Source: Pseudomonadota bacterium (GTDB lineage Bacteria; Pseudomonadota; Gammaproteobacteria; Xanthomonadales; Xanthomonadaceae). Taken from it: DNA of 37,063 nt. The translations under genes were made by a program, and so were the position numbers. Below are positions 20,106-27,656 of this stretch, piece by piece. Under the pieces are notes generated by a model. That model was not told where the DNA came from. It worked only from the letters and a program-made list of their open reading frames with translations, and searched no databases. Numbering within the stretch: the stretch's first letter is position 1; every line of letters begins with the position of its first letter. The stretch spans positions 1 to 37,063 of the forward strand of contig JAEZCF010000016.1 in NCBI GenBank assembly GCA_023430045.1, written 5' to 3'.

Positions 20106-20738
20106 ATGCGCCTGCTTCTGGCTGACGACCACCCCACCATCCTCGCCGGCATCGATGCCCTGCTGCGCGGCGTACCCCGGGTGCAGGTGGTCGGCATGGC
20201 CGGCGATGGCGACCAGCTGATCGATCTGCTGGGCCGGACCGCCTGCGATGCGGTGGTCACCGACTACGCGATGCCGGGCAGCCAGCGCGGTGATGGACTG
20301 ACCCTGCTCGGCTTCCTTCGTCGTCGCTATCCGGGCGTGGCACTGATCCTGCACACCATGCAGGATTCGCCTGCCATCCTGCTCCAGGCCCGGCGCCTGG
20401 GCATCCGGCAGATGGTCAGCAAGGCCGATTCCAGCGGCCATCTGGCGGCCGCGCTGCAGGCGGCGATGGTCGGCGGCGAGTATTTCTCGCCCGCCATCCA
20501 GGAACGGCTGGCAACCGCGGACAGGCCATCAGGCCCGCTCACCCCGCGCGAGCAGGAAGTTGTGCGCCTGTTCGTCTCCGGAATGAACATCAACGCCATC
20601 GCCACCCAGCTCCATCGCAGCAAGCAGACCATCAGCACCCAGAAGACCAGCGCGATGCGCAAGCTCGGCGTCAACCACGATGCGGGCCTGGTCCGGGCGT
20701 GGCTGGAAGGCGTCGATACGGACGCGCCGGGCAACTGA
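20106..20738 (+). CDS. NarL/FixJ-family response regulator, orphan
   Basis: 210 residues. The receiver domain has DD at 7-8, phospho-acceptor Asp53 (VTDYAMPG), Thr84 and Lys106. A LuxR-type helix-turn-helix at about 146-190 starts LTPREQEVVRLFVSGMNINAIA and contains SKQTISTQKTSAMRKLGV. The domain order and GDGLTLLGFLRRRYP style recall RcsB-like regulators. No histidine kinase gene is adjacent. The start ATG 20106 places the receiver at the N-terminus; upstream in-frame ATGs at 19965 and 20019 read low-complexity sequence. It lies upstream of a secreted M23 peptidase gene, with two palindromes in the gap. Confidence 0.93.
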   Translation: MRLLLADDHPTILAGIDALLRGVPRVQVVGMAGDGDQLIDLLGRTACDAVVTDYAMPGSQRGDGLTLLGFLRRRYPGVALILHTMQDSPAILLQARRLGIRQMVSKADSSGHLAAALQAAMVGGEYFSPAIQERLATADRPSGPLTPREQEVVRLFVSGMNINAIATQLHRSKQTISTQKTSAMRKLGVNHDAGLVRAWLEGVDTDAPGN

Positions 20739-20752
20739 ACGACCGCGCCGGT

Positions 20753-20789
20753 TCGTACCCGTACGAAACCGCTTCGTACCGGTACGAAA
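20753..20789. promoter_or_regulatory. Tandem palindromic operator-like sites
   Basis: Two copies of TTCGTAC-NN-GTACGAA: 20753-20768 with CC in the centre and 20774-20789 with CG, the latter a perfect 16-base palindrome. Start-to-start spacing is exactly 21 bases, two helical turns, which would place two dimers on the same DNA face. They lie after the response regulator stop and 76 bases before the M23 ATG. There is no T tract on either strand, so they are unlikely to be terminators. Confidence 0.65.
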
Positions 20790-20864
20790 AAGCCCGCCAC
20801 CTGCCTGGAATGCCGCGCCTGACTGCCTAACCTGCCGGCCTCCCGACCCGAGCAGGACACGCCG

Positions 20865-21551
20865 ATGCCCGCCACCGCCCCTCTGTTGGCCACCTCGCTG
20901 CGCGCACTTGCCAGCCAGGCGCTGCTGGTTGTCTGCGCGCTGCAATCCGCTGCCCTGCCCGGCCATGCCGCCGTAGCCGTACCGGCGCCTGGCGATGACG
21001 CCACCACGATCGCGGCTCCGGTCATGGCCGTGATCCGCGAGGCGATCATCATGCCGTCGGCAGCCGGTACATCGTCGGCCACCGCACCGGTCTTCGTGGC
21101 ACCGCTGGCCGACTTCCGCCTGAGCAGCCCGTTCGGGCCGCGCCGGCATCCCATCCGCGGCCGCGCGCACAGCCACTCCGGCGCGGACCTTGCCGTGCCA
21201 CGCGGCACGCCGGTGCATGCGGCAGCCGACGGCACGGTGGTGGCCATTCGCACGCTGCGCACCGGCTATGGACGCCACGTGGTCGTCGACCACGGCAATG
21301 GATACAGCAGCTGGTACGCGCACCTGGACACCATAGATGGCGCGCTGCGCCTCGGCGATACGATTGCGCGCGGCGACCGGGTCGGCACCGCTGGCAGCAC
21401 CGGCTCGGCAACCGGGCCGCACCTGCATCTGGAAATACGCCACCACGGTGTGCCGATGGAGCCCATGGCCCTGCTGCAGCAGGAGCCTGCAACGCCTCCG
21501 GCGATCATCGGCATCGCACCGGCATGGCGCGCGAATGCCGCCCCGCCGTGA
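20865..21551 (+). CDS. Secreted M23 (LytM) family metallopeptidase
   Basis: 228 residues. A signal peptide-like N-terminus ends near LPGHAAVA. The peptidase M23 domain at about 83-205 carries the zinc ligands His104 and Asp108 (HSGAD) and His188 (HLHLE), with His153 (YAHLD) as the further active-site His, so it should be an active glycyl or peptidoglycan endopeptidase in the periplasm or outside the cell. There is no LysM or coiled-coil anchor. It is the likely target of the tandem operator upstream and perhaps of the neighbouring response regulator, though that link is only positional. Confidence 0.92.
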   Translation: MPATAPLLATSLRALASQALLVVCALQSAALPGHAAVAVPAPGDDATTIAAPVMAVIREAIIMPSAAGTSSATAPVFVAPLADFRLSSPFGPRRHPIRGRAHSHSGADLAVPRGTPVHAAADGTVVAIRTLRTGYGRHVVVDHGNGYSSWYAHLDTIDGALRLGDTIARGDRVGTAGSTGSATGPHLHLEIRHHGVPMEPMALLQQEPATPPAIIGIAPAWRANAAPP

Positions 21552-21572
21552 GCGGCCCGCTGCACCGTATCC

Positions 21573-21741
21573 GTAGAGCGGGGCTCTGTCCCGCTGCGCG
21601 GTAATACATCAGCCGGGCAGAGCCCGGCTCTACGTGACTGCTCAGCCGGGCAGAACCCGGCATTACGGGGCGTGGCGTTCAAGCCGGGCAGAGCCCGGCT
21701 CTACGAGGCACGGGTTCAATCGTGGCAGAGCCCGGCGCTAC
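21573..21741. repeat. SMAG cluster of five units between the M23 gene and the feo operon
   Basis: One plus-oriented unit (GTAG at 21573), then four minus-oriented units whose GTAG ends are at 21633, 21666 (variant GTAA), 21704 and 21741. Stems are GCGGGGC/GTCCCGC-like and GCCGGGC/GCCCGGC. The last unit's GTAG (21741-21738) provides the stop codon of the Cys-rich feo protein. The two flanking genes are convergent. Confidence 0.92.
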
Positions 21742-21983
21742 CGTGACGTGGGGCCGCAGTTGTCGCAGCCGCCGCAGGCACCGCCGCCCCCCTTGGCCGG
21801 CGGTGCTACCCGCCGTCCCAGCGCCTGCAGCCAGGCCGCACGCTGCGGCTTCAGCAGCGCCAGCGCGATCGCTCCGCGCGCCCTGCGCAGCGTGCCGGGA
21901 AACTGCTTCTTCATCACGACCCAGGCACTGGCCAGCACGGCCAGCGCAATGACGATGTACTGCAGCAGCAGCCCGGCGTCCAT
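21738..21983 (-). CDS. Small Cys-rich membrane protein associated with FeoB
   Basis: 81 residues from ATG 21983. One N-terminal transmembrane helix (LLLQYIVIALAVLASAWVVM) is followed by a basic cytoplasmic stretch and a C-terminal ACGGCDNC motif with Cys70, Cys73 and Cys76. Its start overlaps the FeoB stop as TGATG, so it is translationally coupled. No FeoC is present, and this protein occupies its place. It resembles the small FeoB-associated Cys-rich membrane proteins (possibly DUF6587). A role in metal binding or redox sensing for FeoB is inferred from position and cysteines only. The stop is in a SMAG repeat. Confidence 0.85.
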   Translation of the reverse strand: MDAGLLLQYIVIALAVLASAWVVMKKQFPGTLRRARGAIALALLKPQRAAWLQALGRRVAPPAKGGGGACGGCDNCGPTSR

Positions 21984-23842
21984 CAGCCGCCCCCCAGCGC
22001 CACGGTCACCTGGTAGGTGATCAGCGCTGCGATGTAGGCCGCGGCGAACAGGTAGAACGTGGCGAAGCCCACCTGCCGCCAGGAATTGGTCTCGCGCTTG
22101 ATGGTGGCCAGCGTGGAAATACACATCGGCGCGTAGATGAACCACACCAGCAGCGACAGCCCGGTGGCCAGCGACCAGCCATCGCTGATCACCGGCGTCA
22201 GCGCCGAGATCGCCGCATCGTCATCGGCCGCGGACAGCGCATAGATCGTCGCCAGCGACGACACCGCCACCTCGCGCGCGCCCATGCCCGGAATCAGCGC
22301 GATGCAGATCTGCCAGTTGAACCCCAGCGGCGCGAAGATCGTGGTCATCGCGTGGCCTATTTGGCCGGCAAAGCTGTAGTCGATCGCCGGCATGGTGGCG
22401 TTTTCCGGCGCGCCCGGGAACGACAGCAGCACCCACAGCAGGATGGTCAGCGACAGGATGATGCCGCCCACGCGCTTGAGGAAGATCATGCCGCGTTCGT
22501 ACAGGCCGACCGCCAGGTCGCGCGGATGCGGAATGCGATAGGACGGCAGCTCCAGCATCAACGGATGTTCGCTCTTGTCGCGGCGCCACTTCTTCATCAC
22601 CCACGACATCAGCAGCGCGCTGAGGATGCCGGCCACGTACAGCCCGAACAGCACCAGGCCCTGCTGGTTGAAGATGCCCACCTTGCCCTCGGGGATGAAG
22701 GCGGCAATCAGCAGCGCGTACACCGGCAGCCGCGCCGAACAGGTCATCAGCGGTGCTACGAGGATCGTGGCCAGGCGGTCACGTGGATCCTGGATGCTGC
22801 GCGTGGCCATGATGCCCGGCACCGCGCAGGCGAAGCTGGACAGCAACGGGATGAACGAACGCCCGGACAGGCCCGCGGCCGCCATCATGCGGTCCAGCAG
22901 GAACGCCGCGCGCGGCAGGTAGCCGGATTCCTCCAGCGCCAGGATGAAGGCGAACAGGATCAGGATCTGCGGCAGGAACACCACCACCCCGCCGACACCG
23001 GCGATGATGCCATCGGTGACCAGGCTGGCCAGCGGCCCTTCCGGCAGCACCGCCGCCGCCTGTTCGCCCAGCCAGCCGAACAGCGTTTCAATGCCGTCCA
23101 TCATCGGCGTGGCCCAGGCGAACACCGCCTGGAAAATGAAGAACATCACCGCCACCAGCGTCGCCAGCCCGAAGACCGGGTGCAGCAGCCAGCGGTCCAG
23201 CGCGTCATCGATCTTAGCGGTGCGGCTCGGCATGCTCACCGCGGCGGCGAGGATGCCGCGCACCCGGGCGTGGTAATCGATGTCCCCGCCGTCCACGGCC
23301 ACCACCGGCACATCCAGGTGCGGAACCATCGCATCCAGTCGTTCGACCAGGCTGCGCGCGCCATTGCGCCGCACAGCCACGGTTTCCACCACCGGCACGC
23401 CCAGCGCGCGCTCCAGCGCCTGCACGTCGATCCTGATGCCGCGGCGCTCGGCGGCGTCGACCATGTTCAGCGCCACCACCATCGGCTTGCCCAGCTCGCG
23501 CAGTTCCAGCGCGAAGCGCAGGTGCAGGCGCAGGTTGGTGGCATCGATGACGCACAGCAGGACGTCCGGGGCCTCCTCGCCCGGGTAGAAACCCCGGCAC
23601 AGGTCGCGGGTGATGGCTTCATCCAGGCTGGCCGGCTGCAGGCTATAGGCACCCGGCAGGTCGAGGATGGCGAACTCGCGGCCGGATGGCGCGCGCATGC
23701 GGCCTTCCTTGCGTTCCACGGTCACGCCGGTGTAATTGGCCACCTTCTGGCGGCTGCCGGTGAGCTGGTTGAACAGCGCCGTCTTGCCACTGTTCGGATT
23801 GCCGACCAGAGCCACGCGCAGCGGCATCACGGCGGCGCTCAT
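21983..23842 (-). CDS. feoB: Ferrous iron transport protein B
   Basis: Inner-membrane Fe(II) transporter with an N-terminal GTPase. 619 residues from ATG 23842 (MSAAVMPLRVALVGNPNSGKT); longer starts run through feoA in another frame. G motifs are G1 GNPNSGKT (14-21), G2 region YTGVTVE, G3 DLPGAYSL and G4 LNMVD. The membrane half carries two gate-type regions (SFACAVPGIMATR and ARLPVYALLIAAFIPEGKVG). It is shorter than E. coli FeoB (about 770 aa). It overlaps feoA by ATGA and the small Cys-rich gene by TGATG. Confidence 0.96.
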   Translation of the reverse strand: MSAAVMPLRVALVGNPNSGKTALFNQLTGSRQKVANYTGVTVERKEGRMRAPSGREFAILDLPGAYSLQPASLDEAITRDLCRGFYPGEEAPDVLLCVIDATNLRLHLRFALELRELGKPMVVALNMVDAAERRGIRIDVQALERALGVPVVETVAVRRNGARSLVERLDAMVPHLDVPVVAVDGGDIDYHARVRGILAAAVSMPSRTAKIDDALDRWLLHPVFGLATLVAVMFFIFQAVFAWATPMMDGIETLFGWLGEQAAAVLPEGPLASLVTDGIIAGVGGVVVFLPQILILFAFILALEESGYLPRAAFLLDRMMAAAGLSGRSFIPLLSSFACAVPGIMATRSIQDPRDRLATILVAPLMTCSARLPVYALLIAAFIPEGKVGIFNQQGLVLFGLYVAGILSALLMSWVMKKWRRDKSEHPLMLELPSYRIPHPRDLAVGLYERGMIFLKRVGGIILSLTILLWVLLSFPGAPENATMPAIDYSFAGQIGHAMTTIFAPLGFNWQICIALIPGMGAREVAVSSLATIYALSAADDDAAISALTPVISDGWSLATGLSLLVWFIYAPMCISTLATIKRETNSWRQVGFATFYLFAAAYIAALITYQVTVALGGG

Positions 23843-24096
23843 GCTCGCGCTCCGGCCGCGACCACCGCCGTGATGCGGATGCGCGCGGCTTCGCTGCGAC
23901 GCAGCGCGAAGCGGGTGAAGCCGACCTGCACCAGCAGCGGCTCGCCACCCACCGGGCCACGCGCGACCAGGCGCACGTCCTCGCCCTTGACGAAGCCCAG
24001 CTCCCTCAGGCGTCGGGCGATGGAGTCGTTGGCGTGCGTGTCGTGGACGGATTCGACCACGGCGTCGGCGTGCAAAGGCAGATCGGACAGCGTCAC
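23839..24096 (-). CDS. feoA: Ferrous iron transport protein A
   Basis: 85-residue SH3-like cytoplasmic protein needed for FeoB activity. Visible features are the LRELGFVKGEDVRLVARGPVGG core and the LVQVGFTRFALRRSEAARI end typical of FeoA. It starts at GTG 24096, with GAGAAG seven bases upstream. It overlaps feoB as ATGA. It is the first gene of the three-gene iron operon, behind a Fur-like box. Confidence 0.93.
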   Translation of the reverse strand: MTLSDLPLHADAVVESVHDTHANDSIARRLRELGFVKGEDVRLVARGPVGGEPLLVQVGFTRFALRRSEAARIRITAVVAAGARA

Positions 24097-24111
24097 TCGC
24101 GCACTTCTCAG

Positions 24112-24135
24112 TGATAAGAATGGTTATCAATTCTA
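24112..24135 (-). promoter_or_regulatory. Fur-like box overlapping the feoA promoter
   Basis: The inverted repeat TGATAA-N6-TTATCA (24112-24129) with the flanking AATTC matches the GATAA/TTATC character of Fur boxes. On the minus strand TAGAAT (24135-24130) is a good -10 candidate directly against the box, so a bound repressor would block transcription of feoA. Iron repression is inferred from sequence and gene context. Confidence 0.75.
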
Positions 24136-24212
24136 CCATCGCCGCGCCGCGTCATGGCCCCCGGCCGGTGGCCCGCTATGATCCATACAGCTGATGGTTT
24201 GACTGCGGACCC

Positions 24213-25010
24213 ATGACCGACTCCCTGCTGATCGAGCGCTCCGGCGCCACATTGACCCTGCGCCTGAACCGGCCAGGCCTGCACAATGCCTTCGACGCGG
24301 CCCTGATCGACGCGCTGACCACGGCGCTGGATGCGGCCGGACGCGACGACACCGTCCGCGTGGTGGTTCTGGCGGCCGAGGGACCGTCCTTCTCCGCCGG
24401 CGCCGACCTGCAATGGATGCGCGGCATGGCCACCGCCAGCGAGGCCGACAACCGCACCGATGCACTGGCGCTGGCGCGGCTGATGCGCACCCTGGACGAG
24501 CTTCCCAGGCCCACCCTCGCCCGCGTCCACGGCGCCGCGTTCGGCGGCGGCGTCGGTCTGGTCGCCTGCTGCGACATCGCCATCGCCACGGAAGAAGCGC
24601 GCTTCGGCCTGACCGAAAGCCGCCTCGGCCTGTTGCCCGCAGTCATCTCGCCCTATGTGGTGGAAGCAATCGGCCCCCGCCAGGCGCGTCGCTGGTTCGC
24701 CACCGGCGAACATTTCGACGCCGCCACCGCACTGCGCATTGGCCTGCTGCACGAGGTCGTTCCCGCCAACGGGCTTGATGCGGCGGTATCGCGCCAGCTG
24801 GACCTGCTGGGCAAGGCCGGCCCGATCGCCGCAGCCGGCGCGAAGGCACTGGTTCGCCAGGCTGTCGTCATTGGCGATCGCGATGCGCTGGATGCGTCCA
24901 ATGCCGACCTCATCGCCCGCCTGCGGGTGTCGCCGGAGGGCCAGGAAGGGCTCGGCGCCTTCCTCGGCAAACGTTCGCCTGCGTGGGCGGGGAGCCGCAT
25001 CGATGGCTGA
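24213..25010 (+). CDS. liuC: Enoyl-CoA hydratase family, probable methylglutaconyl-CoA hydratase
   Basis: 265-residue crotonase-fold enzyme. Oxyanion-hole segments FSAGADLQWM and GAAFGGGVGLVACCDIAIA and the catalytic-region ESRLGLLPAVISPYV are present. It overlaps the next gene, HMG-CoA lyase, by eight bases (25003-25010). In the leucine pathway, methylglutaconyl-CoA hydratase makes HMG-CoA, the substrate of that lyase, so the liuC assignment rests on this pairing. The crotonase fold alone would not distinguish it from other enoyl-CoA hydratases. It is divergent from feoA across 116 bases. Confidence 0.85.
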   Translation: MTDSLLIERSGATLTLRLNRPGLHNAFDAALIDALTTALDAAGRDDTVRVVVLAAEGPSFSAGADLQWMRGMATASEADNRTDALALARLMRTLDELPRPTLARVHGAAFGGGVGLVACCDIAIATEEARFGLTESRLGLLPAVISPYVVEAIGPRQARRWFATGEHFDAATALRIGLLHEVVPANGLDAAVSRQLDLLGKAGPIAAAGAKALVRQAVVIGDRDALDASNADLIARLRVSPEGQEGLGAFLGKRSPAWAGSRIDG

Positions 25011-25893
25011 TTTCGTCCGCATCGTCGAAGTGGGGCCGCGCGACGGCCTGCAGAACGAAAAGCAGCCGGTGGCTACCGCCGACAAGATCACGCTGATCGA
25101 CCGGCTGTCGGGCACAGGCCTGTGCAGCATCGAAGCGACCAGCTTCGTCAGTCCGAAGTGGGTGCCGCAGCTGGCCGACGCCGCCGACGTCTATGCCGGC
25201 ATCACCCGCCGCGACGGCATCGCCTACCCGGTACTGGTGCCCAACGAACAGGGGTACGACCGCGCGCGCGCTGCGGGCGTGCAGGAAGTGGCGGTATTCA
25301 CCGCCGCCTCGGAAACCTTCAACCGCACCAACACCACCGCAGGCATCGACGAGTCGCTGGCCCGCTTCGCGCCGATCCTGCGCCGCGCCGCGGCCGACGG
25401 TGTGCGCGTGCGCGGCTATGTGTCCACCGTGCTCGGCTGCCCCTACCAGGGGGAGGTTCCGGTCGCGGACGTGGTACGCGTTGCACGTGCACTGCATCAG
25501 ATGGGCTGCTACGAGATCTCGCTGGGCGACACCATTGGCGTCGGCACGCCGCGCAAGGCCCGGCAGATGCTGGAAGCAGTGGCCGGCGAAGTGCCGATGG
25601 ACGCGCTGGCGGTGCACTTCCATGACACGTACGGCCAGGCCATCGCCAACATCGCCACCTGCCTGGAGGCAGGCGTGCGGGTGGTGGACAGCGCGGTTTC
25701 CGGCGCGGGCGGCTGCCCGTACGCCAAGGGCGCAAGCGGCAATGTCGCCAGCGAGGACGTGGTGTACCTGCTGCGCGGGCTCGGCCTGGAAAGCGGCGTG
25801 GACCTGCAGGAGCTGGCCGCCATCGGCGCGTGGTTGTCCACCGTGCTGGGCCGCGCCAACGGCAGCCACGCCGGCAAGGCCTTGACCGCCTGA
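25003..25893 (+). CDS. liuE: Hydroxymethylglutaryl-CoA lyase
   Basis: Cleaves HMG-CoA to acetoacetate and acetyl-CoA, the last step of leucine catabolism. 296 residues from ATG 25003. The N-terminus VRIVEVGPRDGLQNEK is the family hallmark. VHFHDTYGQ carries metal ligands, and GAGGCPYAKGASGN holds the catalytic Cys. It is co-translated with the hydratase upstream (eight-base overlap). Other liu genes are not in the window. A five-unit repeat array follows 17 bases after the stop. Confidence 0.95.
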   Translation: MADFVRIVEVGPRDGLQNEKQPVATADKITLIDRLSGTGLCSIEATSFVSPKWVPQLADAADVYAGITRRDGIAYPVLVPNEQGYDRARAAGVQEVAVFTAASETFNRTNTTAGIDESLARFAPILRRAAADGVRVRGYVSTVLGCPYQGEVPVADVVRVARALHQMGCYEISLGDTIGVGTPRKARQMLEAVAGEVPMDALAVHFHDTYGQAIANIATCLEAGVRVVDSAVSGAGGCPYAKGASGNVASEDVVYLLRGLGLESGVDLQELAAIGAWLSTVLGRANGSHAGKALTA

Positions 25894-25910
25894 CAGCCCT
25901 GCACCCTGCG

Positions 25911-26085
25911 GTAGAGCTGACCCACGGTCGGCTGCCCCTGCTTCGGTAGAGCCGACCCACGGTCGGCTGCCCCAGCTTCGGTAGAGCCGACCCATGGTCG
26001 GCTGCCCCTGCTCCGGTAGAGCCGCCCCATGGTCGGCTGCCCCTGCTCCGGTAGAGCCGACCCAAGGTCGGCTGCCGCTGCGCGC
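25911..26085 (+). repeat. Five tandem 35-bp GTAG palindrome units
   Basis: GTAG starts at 25911, 25946, 25981, 26016 and 26051, an exact 35-base period, all in plus orientation. The unit is GTAGAGCCGACC, a short loop (CAC, CAT or CAA), GGTCGGC, then a conserved spacer of about CTGCCCCTGCTTCG. The stem GCCGACC/GGTCGGC is kept in most units; unit 4 has a mismatch (GCCGCCC) and unit 1 has GCTGACC. A SMAG-family array, but unlike the other clusters it is all direct and of one subtype. It lies between liuE and the dehydrogenase gene. Confidence 0.93.
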
Positions 26086-26165
26086 CCGTTCCGCGTGCGG
26101 CGCACAACAGCGCCACGCCCCGCATCCGCTAGAATCGCCGGTTCTTGAACCTGCAGGACCGTGCA

Positions 26166-26936
26166 ATGCAGCTGTCTTCCGTACGAGCCATCATCACCGG
26201 CGGCGTCTCCGGCCTTGGCCTGGCCGTGGCCGAGCACCTCGTCGCCCAGGGCGGCAAGGTGGCCCTGTTCGACCTCAACGATGACAAGGGCGCCGCGGCC
26301 ATCGCCGCGCTGGGCACCGGAGCGGCGCGCTACTTCCGGGTCGATGTCAGCGATGAAGCCGCCGTGACCGCCGCCGTGGACGAAGCCCACCTCTTCCTGG
26401 GCGGGCTCACCGTGGCGGTGAACTGCGCCGGCATCCTCGGCGCCGGCCGGGTGCTGGGCAAGGACGGCCCGATGCCGCTGGCCGGCTTCCAGGGCACGGT
26501 GATGGTCAATCTGGTCGGCAGTTTCAACGTCGCCAAAGCCGCCGCCAACCGCATGCAGCACAATGATCCGGGCGAGGACGGCGAGCGCGGCGTGATCGTC
26601 AATACCGCCAGCATCGCCGCCTACGAAGGCCAGATCGGCCAGGCTGCCTATGCCGCCTCCAAGGGTGGCGTGGTGTCGATGACCCTGCCGATGGCACGCG
26701 AGCTTTCCCGCTTCGGCATCCGCGTCAACACCATTGCGCCAGGCGTGTTCTGGACGCCCATGGTGGACGGCATGCCGGCAGCGGTGCAGGAATCGCTGGC
26801 CGCCTCCATCCCGTTCCCGTCGCGCCTGGGCAAACCACAGGATTTCGCCGGGCTGGTCGCATACGTGCTCGGCAATACCTACCTCAACGGCGAGACCATC
26901 CGCCTGGACGGCGCCACCCGGCTCGCTCCGAAGTGA
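26166..26936 (+). CDS. Short-chain 3-hydroxyacyl-CoA dehydrogenase (type II, HSD10-like)
   Basis: 256-residue SDR. The NAD-binding motif TGGVSGLGLA, NCAG, and the catalytic Ser region with YAASK are present. The sequence style (VALFDLNDDKG, GMPAAVQESLAASIPFPSRLG) is that of type II 3-hydroxyacyl-CoA dehydrogenases, which act in isoleucine and short-chain fatty acid breakdown. The start ATG 26166 has AGGA about eight bases upstream; a TTG at 26145 would add seven residues. Placement after liuC-liuE fits branched-chain catabolism, though the repeat array separates them. Confidence 0.9.
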   Translation: MQLSSVRAIITGGVSGLGLAVAEHLVAQGGKVALFDLNDDKGAAAIAALGTGAARYFRVDVSDEAAVTAAVDEAHLFLGGLTVAVNCAGILGAGRVLGKDGPMPLAGFQGTVMVNLVGSFNVAKAAANRMQHNDPGEDGERGVIVNTASIAAYEGQIGQAAYAASKGGVVSMTLPMARELSRFGIRVNTIAPGVFWTPMVDGMPAAVQESLAASIPFPSRLGKPQDFAGLVAYVLGNTYLNGETIRLDGATRLAPK

Positions 26937-26985
26937 TTCCCCCAGGGCGCCGGGGCGGCGCCCGCCAACCAGACCATCTACGATC

Positions 26986-27552
26986 ATGAAAGCCAGCGAT
27001 ATCAAGAAAGGCAACGTCGTCGAGTACAACAACGGCGTCTACCAGATCCGCGACATCGAGCGCAGCTCGCCACAGGGCCGTGGCGGCAACGTCCGCTTCC
27101 GTTTCATCATGTACAGCGTGCCGGGCGGCAACAAGCTCGACGCCAGTTTCGACGCCGATGACAACCTGCCGGAAGTGGAACTGCTGCGTCGCCAGTCCAC
27201 CTATTCGTACAGGGACGGCGACGCCTTCGTGTTCCTGGACGATGAGGATTACACCCCTTACACCCTGGATGCTGACGTGGTCGGCGACGACGCCGGTTAC
27301 ATCACCGATGGCCTGACCGGGATCTACGTGCAGGTGATCGACGACCAGCCGGTGGCGGTGCAGCTGCCGACCAGCGTGGTGCTGGAAGTGGTGGAAACGC
27401 CGCCGGAACTGAAGGGCGGCACGGCGACCAAGCGTCCGAAGCCGGCCAAGCTCAGCACCGGCCTGGAGATCATGGTGCCGGAATACATCGCCAACGGCGA
27501 ACGCGTGCTGGTCAACACCACCACCGGTGAGTTCGCGGGCCGCGCGGACTGA
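26986..27552 (+). CDS. yeiP: Elongation factor P-like protein EfpL (YeiP)
   Basis: 188-residue three-domain EF-P paralogue that binds between ribosomal P and E sites and relieves stalling. The YeiP subfamily is shown by the loop SPQGRGGN, with Arg32 at the tip where EF-P has a modified Lys, by FLDDEDYTPYTLD, and by the C-terminal STGLEIMVPEYIANGERVLVNTTTGEFAGRAD. It should therefore not need EF-P-type beta-lysylation. It starts at ATG 26986, 49 bases after the dehydrogenase, and ends convergent with the lipoprotein gene beyond a large hairpin. Confidence 0.94.
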   Translation: MKASDIKKGNVVEYNNGVYQIRDIERSSPQGRGGNVRFRFIMYSVPGGNKLDASFDADDNLPEVELLRRQSTYSYRDGDAFVFLDDEDYTPYTLDADVVGDDAGYITDGLTGIYVQVIDDQPVAVQLPTSVVLEVVETPPELKGGTATKRPKPAKLSTGLEIMVPEYIANGERVLVNTTTGEFAGRAD

Positions 27553-27577
27553 TCGCACGGCTGGATTTTCCTGGAGT

Positions 27578-27626
27578 GGCAGGCGCGGGAGGGCGTGGCG
27601 GGATACGCCATGCCTCCGCGCCTGCC
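27578..27626. terminator. Long hairpin between convergent efpL and lipoprotein genes
   Basis: Arms GGCAGGCGCGG (27578-27588) and CCGCGCCTGCC (27616-27626) pair over 11 bases. The inner segments AGGGCGTGGCG and CGCCATGCCT can extend the stem with few mismatches, leaving a small GGATA loop. It lacks a T tract on either strand, so it may act as a bidirectional Rho-assisted end or as an exonuclease block rather than a classical intrinsic terminator. Confidence 0.55.
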
Positions 27627-27656
27627 GCCAGCAGACACGCCGGATAAGCGAACGAA

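Noticed and set aside
20753..20789. Intrinsic terminator of the response regulator
   Set aside because: The palindromes are followed by A residues, not T, on the plus strand, and no T run lies on the other side for the minus strand.
25911..26085. CRISPR array
   Set aside because: The 35-base units have no variable spacers; the whole unit is repeated and palindromic, and no cas genes are present.
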